Shown: positions 24,704-35,447 of the stretch, piece by piece | How positions within the stretch are numbered: the stretch's first letter is position 1 | Layout: every line of letters starts with the position of its first letter | Origin: Sphingomonas sp. Leaf230 | GTDB lineage: Bacteria; Pseudomonadota; Alphaproteobacteria; Sphingomonadales; Sphingomonadaceae | Assembly: GCF_001421745.1 (NCBI RefSeq) | Contig: NZ_LMKW01000009.1 | Span: 554,322 to 618,321 of the forward strand | Direction of reading: 5' to 3' | Length of the DNA: 64,000 nucleotides | The notes under the pieces: generated by a model | Database searches by the model: none | Told to the model about the DNA's origin: nothing | The model's input: only the letters and a program-made list of their open reading frames with translations | Program-made: the position numbers and the translations under genes

Positions 24704-27700
24704 GCGCACGTCCTCAAGTCGACACCGTCCTTGTCATCAAGGCACGAGACGAGGCGACCAAAGCCGTCACCGCGATCGGCAGCGCGCTGCAGCAGTTGAT
24801 CGGCACTCAGCAAAAGGTCGCAGCAGGTAGCGAGACGGCTGCGTCCGGCATGCAGCAGATCCTCGGCGTGTTGGCGCAGTTGGACAAGGCGTACGCGAAA
24901 ACCGCAGACGCCACCGACAGCGGCGCCGCAGCACTCGAGCGGCAGAACCGTGCCATCGCCGCCAGTAAGGCGCAATACTCGTCACTGGAAGCCCAGCAGC
25001 GTGGCGCGGCGCGTGCGGCCGACCAGTTGCGTGTGGCACTGGTCGAGGCGCTGGTTAACGACGGCGATGCAGACGTCATTCGGGCGCAACTGGTCGAAGT
25101 AACGTCGGAAATGCACCGGCTGGAATCGGAAGCTGGCAAACTCCAGCGGACAATCGCCCAGCAGGAGGTCGGGTACACCCGCGCCGCATCGGGCATGGCC
25201 GAACTCGAGCGTACCACCCGGCTGGCGGGCGCAATTAGCACGTTCGCCGCGCAGGAAGCGGACGATTACACTCGCTCCCTCAACGCGCAGACGGCCGCCG
25301 CTGAGAATAACGCCAACGTCCTGAAGAACATCGCCCGCGTCACCGGCACCGACCGCGGTGCGGCGACCGACAACGGTGCATCGTTCAGCGCCCTGGACGG
25401 GCAGGCTGCTAAGATCGAAGCCGCGGCGAACGCAGAACGCGACCGTGCGCAGGCCACCGAACTGACGAACAACGCCCTGCGTGCCCGTGCCCGGATCGAC
25501 GGCAACGGTGGAACCGCTGGCCGCGCTGCCGACACGGTGTTCGCCCAGCAGTTGCGCGACGAGGAAGCCGCTGCCACCGAAGCCGCCCGTGCCGAGAAGG
25601 AACTGACGGCAGCCACCACCCGGCTACGCGCAGAACTGAATCCCCTCAGCGCGATTCAGGAGAAGCTGAACACCGAACTGGCCGAAGCCAACCGGCTGTA
25701 TGCGGCTGGTAAGATCAGCGCCACCGAACTGGCTGGTGCGACCGCGCTGCTGAAGGGCAACGCGACGAGTGCTGCTGCTGCGTTGAACGGTCGGAACGGT
25801 ATCGGCGCAGGCGGTAAGCCGTCGCTGTTCGGCCTAAAGCCCTACGAGCTCCAGAACCTCGGCTACCAGGTCAACGACGTCGTCACGCAGCTGGCATCCG
25901 GCACCTCGCTGACGCAGACGCTGGCGCAGCAGGGTGGTCAGATCCTGCAGTTGTTCCCGCGTGTCGGGTCGTCGATCGTCGCGGCATTCACGAATCCGGC
26001 GCTGATCGCATTCGTCGCGACCGTCGGCGTGGTCGTGCTGGCGCTGAAGAACGCCGGCGATGAAGCCGAACGCACGCGGAAATTCATGGGGTTGCTGGCC
26101 GCATCGGCTGACGGCAGCACGTACGGCGCCGCCCAGTTGAGCAAGGCATCGGAAGCGCTCGACCATTACGGCCTGTCGGCAGCCGACGCCGTCACCGTGG
26201 TGCGCGGCTTCGTGAAGGACGGTGTCGATCCGACCCGCATCATTGAGTTCGGCAAGGCGTCGCAGGATCTGGCCGATGTGCTCGGCATCAAGGTGGTCGA
26301 CGCCGCGCAGCAGGTCGGCGAGGCGTTCACCGGCGGGTACGAGAGCGTCAAGAAGCTGGATGACGCGACGAATTTCCTCACGTCCGCCCAGCGTGACAAC
26401 ATCAAGTCATTGTTCGACCAGGGCAAGGCGGCCGACGCGCGGAACGAGGCCCTGCGTATCTTCAGCGATCAACAGGAAGACGCCGCCAACAAGATGCGCG
26501 GCAGCTGGTCGGAGGCAGCGCGGTCGCTGAGTGGCGCGTGGCAGGACTTCCTCAACGTGCTGTCGGATACGGCGCCGATCAAGCAAGCCGCGAAGGACAT
26601 GGAGAACCTTGGTCGCATTGCGTCGCAGGCCATCCGCGCGATCGCCGGTGCGACCACTGCTGCCGATGTCACGGCGCAGATCGCCCGCGCGAACCAGGTC
26701 ATATCGAATCTGGAAGGCGCGAAGTCCGCGCAGCCGAACCTCGCTGCTGCGTATGAGGCGGACATCGTCAAGATTCGGAAGCAGATCGTCGGGTGGCAGT
26801 CTGACCTTGCAAAGCTGAACGGCACCGAGAAGGACGTTACCGACACGGTGGCCGTCCGCGGCGAACTTCAGAAGAAGCAGTCGGCCGACCTCGTCACGGC
26901 GACGGAGGCTGCGAAGTCGGAAAAGACGGTACTCGAGGCGACGAATGAAGCCCGACGCACGGCAACCGAGTATGTCGAGAAGAACTTCAAGTTCGCCAGC
27001 GACGCCGCGAAACAGGCATACATCGGCCAGAAGGCGGAAGAGGCGCGCACGGCAGCGCTGAAAAAGGCTGCTGACGAGCGGAAGCGTGAGGCGAATGAAG
27101 CCAAGCGACTGGCCGACGAGGCCAAACGCGAGCGTGAACGCCTCGCCAAGCAGACGGTGTTCCAGGCACCGGTGGACGGTCGCATTTCGTCCGGCTTCGG
27201 TGCGCGTGCTGCCCCGAAAGCTGGCGCGTCGACGTTCCACAAGGGCATCGATTACGCCGTCCCCGCCGACACCACCGTCCGCGCGCCTGCCAGTGGCGTG
27301 GTGGTCGAGACCGGTTATGATTCGAAGCTGGGCAAGTTCGTCTACATCGACCATGGCAAGGGGACGATTTCGAAGTTCGGCCACCTGTCGGATAACAGCG
27401 TGGTCGAGAAGGGGCAGGTTGTCACCGCCGGTCAGGCCATCGCGAAGTCGGGCAACACCGGCAACAGCACCGGCGCGCACCTGCATTACACGGTCACGGT
27501 CAACGGGAAGCATGTCGATCCGACCAAGGGTCTATTCCCCGCCGACGGCAAATCGCGGTTCCAGGTCGACCAGGCTGACGCCATCGGCAACTACGACGAC
27601 GCGCAGGAGAAGCTCGCGGATAAGCGCGACGCGTATCTGACGAAAGTCGACCAAACGACGGCTGCCACGAAGGAGGATACCGAGCAGCTACAGCAGCAGG

Positions 27701-28776
27701 TGAACCTTACCGGTCAGTTGCTGCTGGCTGCGCAGCGTGAAGCCGCGATTGAGGATGCGGTCCGGAAGGCGAAGGAAGACGCAAAACAGCAGGGCATTGA
27801 CCCTGATGACGCCGGACTCGCGCTCAGGATCGAAGCGCTGAAGGGCGTCACCGGTGCGTATTTCGAGGCTGCCCATGCAAAGGATGCGTTCGAAGCGCAG
27901 CGTAGCGACGTCGACAAACCGGTCGCGGATATGACTGCGCAGCGCGATGCCATGCGCGACCAAATATCGTTTCTGCGTGACAGTGGGTTTAACGCGGAAG
28001 CCGACAAGCTGATGCCGTTGCTGGGACAGGTCAACGGCCAGCTGCAGGGCGCCATCGATAAGGCGATCGCGTTCTATGCGGCGCTGTCACCGATCAACAA
28101 TCCGCTGGCGCTGACGGCTGCGCAGTTGGACGCGATCATCCTGAAGCTCGGTCTGGCAAAACAGACCGCGCAGGAATGGGGGACCGTGCTCGGTATATCG
28201 GCAGAGCAGATCGCCAACGCCTTTGCGAATGCGCTGACGGCGTCGATCGACGGATTCGTCCAGGCTCTGGTTGATGGGGAAAACGCATTCGGTGCGCTGA
28301 AAGACGCGTTCCTGGATTTCGCGGGCAACTTCCTGCGATTGATCGCCCAGATGATCCTGCAGCAGATCGCGCTGAATATTGCGAAGGGCATACTGAGCGC
28401 CGTTGGCGTCGCCGTACCGACACCCACGAACCACAACGGCGGTATCGCGGGCGTCAACCGGTCGAGCACCCGCATGGCCGATCCCAGTATTTTCGCTGCA
28501 GCGGCCCGGTTCCACACCGGCGGTATTGCTGGCCTACGTGCTGATGAAGTGCCGATCATCGCGCAGAAGGGTGAAGAGATCCTGACCCGCGGTGATCCCC
28601 GTCACCGCGCGAACGGTGGACTGGGCGGCGGTGGTGCCGCGCCGGACATTAAAATCATCAACGCGATCGATGCCGGCGACTTCGTCAGCAAGGGCCTCGA
28701 CAGCGGAGTGGGCGGTAAGGCGCTGATGAACTACATCCGGGCGAACAGTGGCGCGATCAAGCAGGTGATCGGCTGA
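24700..28776 (+). CDS. Phage tail tape measure protein with M23 peptidase domain
   Basis: A 1358-residue protein of the lambda gpH/TMP_2 type. Residues 1-350 are long Ala/Gln-rich coiled coil. YELQNLGYQVNDVVTQLASG then a hydrophobic helix (about 424-450) match the membrane-inserting middle of tape measures. Residues about 820-947 are an M23 endopeptidase: HKGIDYA and GAHLHYTV give the Zn ligands, so it should be able to cut peptidoglycan crosslinks on entry. The C-terminus has FAGNFLRLIAQMILQQIAL and a GGIAGLRADEVPI-type ending of lambda tape measures. It is the last gene before the right att, and no capsid, portal, tube or terminase gene is present. Confidence 0.93.
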   Translation: MSARPQVDTVLVIKARDEATKAVTAIGSALQQLIGTQQKVAAGSETAASGMQQILGVLAQLDKAYAKTADATDSGAAALERQNRAIAASKAQYSSLEAQQRGAARAADQLRVALVEALVNDGDADVIRAQLVEVTSEMHRLESEAGKLQRTIAQQEVGYTRAASGMAELERTTRLAGAISTFAAQEADDYTRSLNAQTAAAENNANVLKNIARVTGTDRGAATDNGASFSALDGQAAKIEAAANAERDRAQATELTNNALRARARIDGNGGTAGRAADTVFAQQLRDEEAAATEAARAEKELTAATTRLRAELNPLSAIQEKLNTELAEANRLYAAGKISATELAGATALLKGNATSAAAALNGRNGIGAGGKPSLFGLKPYELQNLGYQVNDVVTQLASGTSLTQTLAQQGGQILQLFPRVGSSIVAAFTNPALIAFVATVGVVVLALKNAGDEAERTRKFMGLLAASADGSTYGAAQLSKASEALDHYGLSAADAVTVVRGFVKDGVDPTRIIEFGKASQDLADVLGIKVVDAAQQVGEAFTGGYESVKKLDDATNFLTSAQRDNIKSLFDQGKAADARNEALRIFSDQQEDAANKMRGSWSEAARSLSGAWQDFLNVLSDTAPIKQAAKDMENLGRIASQAIRAIAGATTAADVTAQIARANQVISNLEGAKSAQPNLAAAYEADIVKIRKQIVGWQSDLAKLNGTEKDVTDTVAVRGELQKKQSADLVTATEAAKSEKTVLEATNEARRTATEYVEKNFKFASDAAKQAYIGQKAEEARTAALKKAADERKREANEAKRLADEAKRERERLAKQTVFQAPVDGRISSGFGARAAPKAGASTFHKGIDYAVPADTTVRAPASGVVVETGYDSKLGKFVYIDHGKGTISKFGHLSDNSVVEKGQVVTAGQAIAKSGNTGNSTGAHLHYTVTVNGKHVDPTKGLFPADGKSRFQVDQADAIGNYDDAQEKLADKRDAYLTKVDQTTAATKEDTEQLQQQVNLTGQLLLAAQREAAIEDAVRKAKEDAKQQGIDPDDAGLALRIEALKGVTGAYFEAAHAKDAFEAQRSDVDKPVADMTAQRDAMRDQISFLRDSGFNAEADKLMPLLGQVNGQLQGAIDKAIAFYAALSPINNPLALTAAQLDAIILKLGLAKQTAQEWGTVLGISAEQIANAFANALTASIDGFVQALVDGENAFGALKDAFLDFAGNFLRLIAQMILQQIALNIAKGILSAVGVAVPTPTNHNGGIAGVNRSSTRMADPSIFAAAARFHTGGIAGLRADEVPIIAQKGEEILTRGDPRHRANGGLGGGGAAPDIKIINAIDAGDFVSKGLDSGVGGKALMNYIRANSGAIKQVIG

Positions 28777-28825
28777 TTCGGTTGTCCGCTGTCGCGCGAA
28801 GATGTCTATGGGCGACCCAACAAGG

Positions 28826-28863
28826 AGGATGCGGTACCAATAGTCTCGCTGTTGCCGCATCCT
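28826..28863 (+). terminator. Hairpin after the tape measure gene
   Basis: AGGATGCGG (28826-28834) pairs with CCGCATCCT (28855-28863) across a 20-base loop, 50 bases after the stop. No T-run, so termination is possible but unproven. Confidence 0.4.
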
Positions 28864-28887
28864 ATGCCCTAGCGACTTGCCCATGGC

Positions 28888-28907
28888 AGGGCAGAAAGTA
28901 GGGCAGA
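28888..28907 (+). repeat. Two AGGGCAGA copies near the right end
   Basis: AGGGCAGA at 28888-28895 and again at 28900-28907, in the same orientation as the copy at 622-629 near the integrase. A pair of arm-type sites is the likely meaning; 8-mer evidence only. Confidence 0.35.
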
Positions 28908-28948
28908 ACTCGCTAACCGGCAAAATATCGTTATTTTTCAATGGGTTA

Positions 28949-28962
28949 TGGCGGAAGAGGTG
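28949..28962. repeat. attR core, in the tRNA-Ser 3' end
   Basis: The second copy of the 14-bp core. Here it is part of the intact tRNA-Ser gene: complement of the CCA tail, discriminator base, acceptor strand and the first T-arm bases. Marks the right border of the island. Confidence 0.85.
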
Positions 28963-29038
28963 GGATTCGAACCCACGGATGAGTTACCCCATCGCTGGTT
29001 TTCAAGACCAGTTCCTTAAACCACTCGGACACTCTTCC
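28949..29038 (-). tRNA. tRNA-Ser (anticodon UGA)
   Basis: A 90-nt gene with GGAAGAG at the 5' end pairing with CTCTTCC at the 3' end, discriminator G, and an encoded CCA. The anticodon loop CTTGAAA on the five-base stem CTGGT/ACCAG gives UGA. The long variable arm and the T-arm GGTTCGAA-type sequence fit the serine class. It is the target of the P4-type integrase and is left intact by the integration. Confidence 0.95.
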
Positions 29039-29178
29039 ACGCCGTGACCCGGCGAGCCGGGAGGACGGCGTCTAAGCGGAGAGCGTCACGATCGCAACCA
29101 CCGCGATGTGCTGATCTGGTATGTCCGGGCACGTGCGTGCGATTGCGCAGGGGGCGGAGCGTCGGCTAGGCCCGATCC

Positions 29179-29445
29179 ATGGACCTCGACGCGATCTCGC
29201 AGCATTTCTTCGGCACGACCGACATCGATACGCTCAGCCCCGAGGCGCTGGAGGCGGGACGCGAGCGCGTGTCGATCGCGTTCGGGACCGAGCGGGAGGC
29301 GGGGCGGCGGTTTGCGCTCTGGGCGGTCCTGTGTGCGACCGGCGTCGCGCCCGCGCCGCACGTCGCGTTCAAGGATGCGCGCGAGATCCGCGCGGCCGAA
29401 GCCTATGCCGCGGCGATCGGTTTTGCCGAACGATCCGACGACTGA
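29179..29445 (+). CDS. Small hypothetical protein
   Basis: An 88-residue protein beginning MDLDAISQHFFGTTDIDTLS, with a helical, Arg-rich middle (EAGRERVSIAFGTEREAGRR) and an Ala-rich end. The first chromosomal gene right of the island. No family recognised; the composition is typical of the chromosome. Confidence 0.6.
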   Translation: MDLDAISQHFFGTTDIDTLSPEALEAGRERVSIAFGTEREAGRRFALWAVLCATGVAPAPHVAFKDAREIRAAEAYAAAIGFAERSDD

Positions 29446-29453
29446 AGCGATGA

Positions 29454-29606
29454 TCAGGCGGCGCGGCGATCCAGCAGCGCGCGGTCGATCCTGCGGATGA
29501 GGTCGGCGATCTGCGGCCGATCATAGCTCGCAGTCAGATCGTGATGGCTCGGCGACGCGCACATCCGCTTGCCGACCAGCGCGAAGATATCCTGTTTATG
29601 TGCCAT
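29454..29606 (-). CDS. Small hypothetical protein
   Basis: A 50-residue protein (MAHKQDIFALVGKRM then a helical, Arg-rich end, DLIRRIDRALLDRRAA). Start ATG 29606 has GGAAG upstream. It converges with the 29179 gene, the stops being eight bases apart. Unknown function. Confidence 0.45.
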   Translation of the reverse strand: MAHKQDIFALVGKRMCASPSHHDLTASYDRPQIADLIRRIDRALLDRRAA

Positions 29607-29689
29607 CGATTCGCTTCCCTTCCAATTCCGCCGGTATGCCGGGCAAGCGTTAACCAAAGGTTCGGGACGGATTCGGATGCGGTTAACCA

Positions 29690-30895
29690 TTGTCGGCGGC
29701 GATTTACGCAACGCTCGCAGCGGTCCGGCGTTCTAGTCGCACAGCGGCCGTATCGCACGGTCCGCAGCGCGCGGGGATCGATCCACTGACCAGACTATCG
29801 CCGGCACAATCGCCCGTTCATCCAAAGGGTTGGACCGTCCTGGAAAGCGTTCGCGCGCTCGCGGCGGACTGGGATCGCAGCAACGGCGAGGAGTCGTTTC
29901 CGGCCGACCGCGTTGCCGCGTTGCATGAAGCGGGGGCGCTAGCCGAATTCATCGACGTCTCGACACCGGCGCGGACCGATGCGCTGGTCGACGTGCTGCG
30001 GGCGATTGGCGGCGCAGACCTGAGTCTTGGCCGCGTATTCGAAGGCCATGTGAATGCGGCCCAGCTTGTTTCCGCCTACGGCGACGATGCGCAGCGGGCA
30101 GCCTTGGCGGACGATCTGGCAGCCGGTCGCGTGTTCGGCGTCTGGAATACCGAGCCGACCCCCGGCCTCTCGATCCGGCAGTCCGCGCCCGACCGCTGGG
30201 TGCTCGACGGCCGCAAGAGTTTCGCGACGGGGGCGGGGCATCTCGACCGCATCCTGGTGACCGCGCGCGATGCGACCGGCGGCAAGCAACTCGTCCTAGT
30301 GCCGATCGCGGGCGAAACCGCACGCGCCGACAATAGCGGGTGGCAGGTCCGCGGGATGCGCGGGACGTGCAGCGGGCTCTTCGATTTTTCCGGCATGCCG
30401 ATCGGTCCGGAGGGGATGATCGGTGTGCCCGACGTGTACGAGACCGAACCACGGTTCAGTGCCGGCGCGTGGCGGTTCACCGCGGTACAGCTCGGCGCGA
30501 TCGAGGCGCTGGTTCGGCATCTGCGCGATCATCTCGTCGCAACCGGCAAGGGCGACGACGCGATCCAGCGTGCGCGGTTCGCGACGTGTCTGACCGAAAC
30601 GCGGAGTGCAGGGCTGTGGGTTCGCCGCGCTGCACACCTTGCGGAGACGCAGGCGGCGGAGGCGATCCCTTTCGTGCTGATGACGCGGGGCATCGTCGAG
30701 GAAGCGGGCTTGAAGACGATGGAGGCGGCGGCGCGCTCGGTCGGCACCGCGTCGTTCTTCGCGGCCAGCCGGATCGACCGGATCACGCGGGATCTGGGGC
30801 TCTACCTGCGTCAGCCGGTGCCGGATCAGGCGCGCGACCGGGCGGCGGCGGCGTGGCTAGAGGATGATTGCTGGGGCGACGATCGGTGGTGGTAG
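29690..30895 (+). CDS. Acyl-CoA dehydrogenase-like protein
   Basis: A 401-residue flavoprotein-like enzyme: RALAADWDRSNGEESFPADR and FEGHVNAAQLVSAYGDD belong to the helical N-terminal domain, VFGVWNTEP and WVLDGRKSFATGAGH to the flavin-contact beta domain, and a helical C-terminus (GAWRFTAVQLGAIEALVRHL). The start is uncertain: no ATG or GTG is in frame and TTG 29690 is the only standard start, giving an odd 45-residue leader. Its stop overlaps the next gene. Substrate unknown; the neighbours suggest a role in a modified lipid or glycan. Confidence 0.75.
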   Translation: MSAAIYATLAAVRRSSRTAAVSHGPQRAGIDPLTRLSPAQSPVHPKGWTVLESVRALAADWDRSNGEESFPADRVAALHEAGALAEFIDVSTPARTDALVDVLRAIGGADLSLGRVFEGHVNAAQLVSAYGDDAQRAALADDLAAGRVFGVWNTEPTPGLSIRQSAPDRWVLDGRKSFATGAGHLDRILVTARDATGGKQLVLVPIAGETARADNSGWQVRGMRGTCSGLFDFSGMPIGPEGMIGVPDVYETEPRFSAGAWRFTAVQLGAIEALVRHLRDHLVATGKGDDAIQRARFATCLTETRSAGLWVRRAAHLAETQAAEAIPFVLMTRGIVEEAGLKTMEAAARSVGTASFFAASRIDRITRDLGLYLRQPVPDQARDRAAAAWLEDDCWGDDRWW

Positions 30896-31638
30896 CGCCG
30901 GGCGGCAACGCCTGGAGCAACCTCACGCGGCGCGCACGGCGGATGTCGGCCAGGACGGCGGCGGGGCAGGGGCCATGGCTCGTGCTGGCGCCGCATCCCG
31001 ATGACGAGACGCTCGGCTGCGGCGCGTTCATCGGCTCGGTAACGGCAGCAGGCGGCCGGGTTCATACCGCGTTCCTGACCGATGGCGCGGGATCGCATCC
31101 CGATGCGCCGGGCTGGAGTGGAAAACGGATCGCGGGGCTACGGCGCGGTGAGGCGCAGGCGGCGTTGAAGGCCCTGGGCGGCGAGCAGGACGCGCTCTAT
31201 CTCGATTGGCCCGACGCGTCGCCGGCTTCGAAGGGCGATCCGCTGTTCGCGCGCAGCGTCGACCGGCTGGCCGCCTGGTGCAAAGTCCGCGGCGTCCGCC
31301 AGATCGCCGTGACATGGTCGGGCGAACCGCACTGCGATCACGAGGCAGCGGCCGCACTCGCGGAGGCGGTGGCGAGCCGCGCGCATTGCCGCCTCTGGCA
31401 GTATCTCGTCTGGGGCTGGACTGTCCCTGACCTCACCGAGCGCCTGCGCGGCGCCCGCGTGCTGTCGATCGCCACCGCATCCGGTCGCCCCAGACAGCGT
31501 CGCGCGATGGCGTGCCACCGGAGCCAGCGCGGCGGCCGGATCGTCGGCGCGCGCGAGAACTTTCGGCTGCCTAACGCGATGATGCGGCTGATGGATCGGC
31601 CGAACACCCTGTTGCTGGAGACCCGCGATGCGCCGTGA
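30886..31638 (+). CDS. PIG-L family deacetylase
   Basis: About 250 residues with the PIG-L signature HPDDETLGCG and a later metal-binding HCDHEAAAALAEA. Such enzymes remove acetyl groups from N-acetylglucosamine-type substrates. GTG 30886 or 30889 overlaps the previous TAG; TTG 30868 is an alternative with AGAGGA nearby. The end overlaps the methyltransferase start by eleven bases, so three genes form one operon. Confidence 0.85.
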   Translation: MVVAPGGNAWSNLTRRARRMSARTAAGQGPWLVLAPHPDDETLGCGAFIGSVTAAGGRVHTAFLTDGAGSHPDAPGWSGKRIAGLRRGEAQAALKALGGEQDALYLDWPDASPASKGDPLFARSVDRLAAWCKVRGVRQIAVTWSGEPHCDHEAAAALAEAVASRAHCRLWQYLVWGWTVPDLTERLRGARVLSIATASGRPRQRRAMACHRSQRGGRIVGARENFRLPNAMMRLMDRPNTLLLETRDAP

Positions 31639-32218
31639 ACACTCGATCGAGCCCGAGTATTTCGAGGCGCTCTACAAGGACAAGGGCGACCCGTGGGAGT
31701 TCGAGACCAGTCCGTACGAGGCGGCGAAGTATGACGAGACCTTGGCCGCGTTGCCGAAGGAGCGGTTCGAGAACGGGCTGGAGGTCGGCTGCGCGAACGG
31801 AGTCCTGACGGCTCGGCTCGGTGCCCGATGCGACGCGTTGCTGGCGCTCGATGTCTCCGAAACCGCGGTCGCGGCTGCGCGCCAACGGTGCGCGGACCAA
31901 TCGCATATCCGCATCGAGCAGCGCCGACTTCCCGAAGACGCTCCCGCAGGGACGTTCGACCTGATCCTGCTGTCGGAAGTGGTCTATTACTGGGACAGTG
32001 CGGACATCGTCCGGCTGGCAGCGTACATCCGCTCGGCGGCGGCGTCAGGCGGGTATGTGATGCTGGTCCACTGGATCGGCGAGACCGACTATCCCAAAAG
32101 CGGGGACGATGCCGTCGCCGAACTGCACGCTGCGCTCGGTGATCGTGTCACGGTCGTTCGCAGCGATCGGCACGAAGCGTATCGGCTCGACCTCTGGCGG
32201 CTGGAAGACGCGGGTTAG
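31628..32218 (+). CDS. NodS-like SAM-dependent methyltransferase
   Basis: A 196-residue methyltransferase. The SAM motif I is NGLEVGCANGVLTARL, followed by LLALDVSETAVAAARQR and the motif-IV like FDLILLSEVVYYW. The N-terminal EPEYFEALYKDKGDPWEFET is typical of the NodS group, which methylates amino sugars; with the PIG-L deacetylase next door this gives a deacetylate-then-methylate logic. Its last 174 bases lie antisense to the end of the glycosyltransferase gene. Confidence 0.88.
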   Translation: MRREHSIEPEYFEALYKDKGDPWEFETSPYEAAKYDETLAALPKERFENGLEVGCANGVLTARLGARCDALLALDVSETAVAAARQRCADQSHIRIEQRRLPEDAPAGTFDLILLSEVVYYWDSADIVRLAAYIRSAAASGGYVMLVHWIGETDYPKSGDDAVAELHAALGDRVTVVRSDRHEAYRLDLWRLEDAG

Positions 32219-33141
32219 GCGGATCAGCGTCTGGGCCTCACGGATTGCGGCGGGTAACGTCGCGAAGCTAAGCTGGTCGCTCGGGTCCGCAGAGGCGGGA
32301 TTTAGCGCCGCCGTTACCGCATACGTCTCGTGCAGCGGCGCATCGATCGGTTGGTCGATCCACCGCGCAACCGCGTCCGCCATGCCCCCCGGCGCGCGGC
32401 CTGAAATTCTGCAAGACGTGAAGACGCGGACGTCGAGCGGGTGCCGGACCTGCCCGCCATACGCCCGGATCCGATCGAACAGTGCGCGGTCTTCGGCAAC
32501 GGGCGGGGTAGGGGCGCCACCGATCCGGCGGTACATGGCGTGCGTTACCGCGATACTCGCGCCGCCCTCGTAGAAATGGCGCGGCCAGGAATCATGCGGT
32601 TCGGTCTCGGCGCGCGCGCGAAGATAATCGAGCGCGGTATAATAGCGCCCGAGTTGATCCAGCCGCCGCCGTGCCGTCACGCCAAGGCTCGCACGGTCGG
32701 ACCGAAGCGTCAGCGCGCGCCCGGCCACGGCGTCGTTACCCGCGTCGATATGCGCAACGATCCGCACGATCCAGTCCGCGGAGACGTTCGTGTCCGCATC
32801 GGTCGACAGTAGCAGATCGGTATGATGCGTGAGCAGTGCGGCGCCAGCGTCCAGCGCAAGGCGGCGTGCCCAGCCGGCGTGCCGCGCACCCGGTAAAAGC
32901 GAAACGGCCGACCACGCGAGCGTCGCATGCGTCGGCCGCCAGTTCGTCAGGATATCGATCGTGCCGTCGGTGCAGTCGTTCGCCATCGCGACGATGACGA
33001 CCCTGCCGCCGTAACGCCCCGCCGCACGATCCAGCGCGTCGAGGCAGCCATGCAGATACTGGTCTTCGTTCTTGACCGGAATGGCGATCGCCACCGCACG
33101 CTGAGCGTACGGTGGCGACGACCCGGGTTTGAACGAAGCGA

Positions 33142-33145
<4 letters not shown>
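32045..33145 (-). CDS. Family-2 glycosyltransferase
   Basis: A 366-residue GT-A enzyme. [21 protein letters not shown] is the usual start; [16 protein letters not shown] gives the DxD-like metal site, and [20 protein letters not shown] the acceptor region. Start TTG 33145 overlaps the catalase TGA, so it is translationally coupled to katE. The last 58 codons run antisense through the methyltransferase gene; the family core ends before this, so the overlap may be a tail without function. Probably adds a sugar to the same product as the neighbouring cluster. Confidence 0.85.
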
Positions 33146-35286
<2,141 letters not shown>

Positions 35287-35447
35287 GTGCCGTCCTCGTA
35301 GCTTCTCAGGACCCACAGCGCGCGGGGCGGGCTAAGAGTTGCACCGAAAACGGCCACTTAACGCAGATCAGCAAGATTGCCGGGCGAGGGATAGAAGGCG
35401 GGCCGGAGCGCGTTGGGGGCGGGATATTCCCAACCGAAAGACTAGCC

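Noticed and set aside
26407..27513. A 368-codon minus-strand open frame inside the tape measure region
   Set aside because: Shadow of the tape measure gene, whose M23 motifs lie within the overlap.
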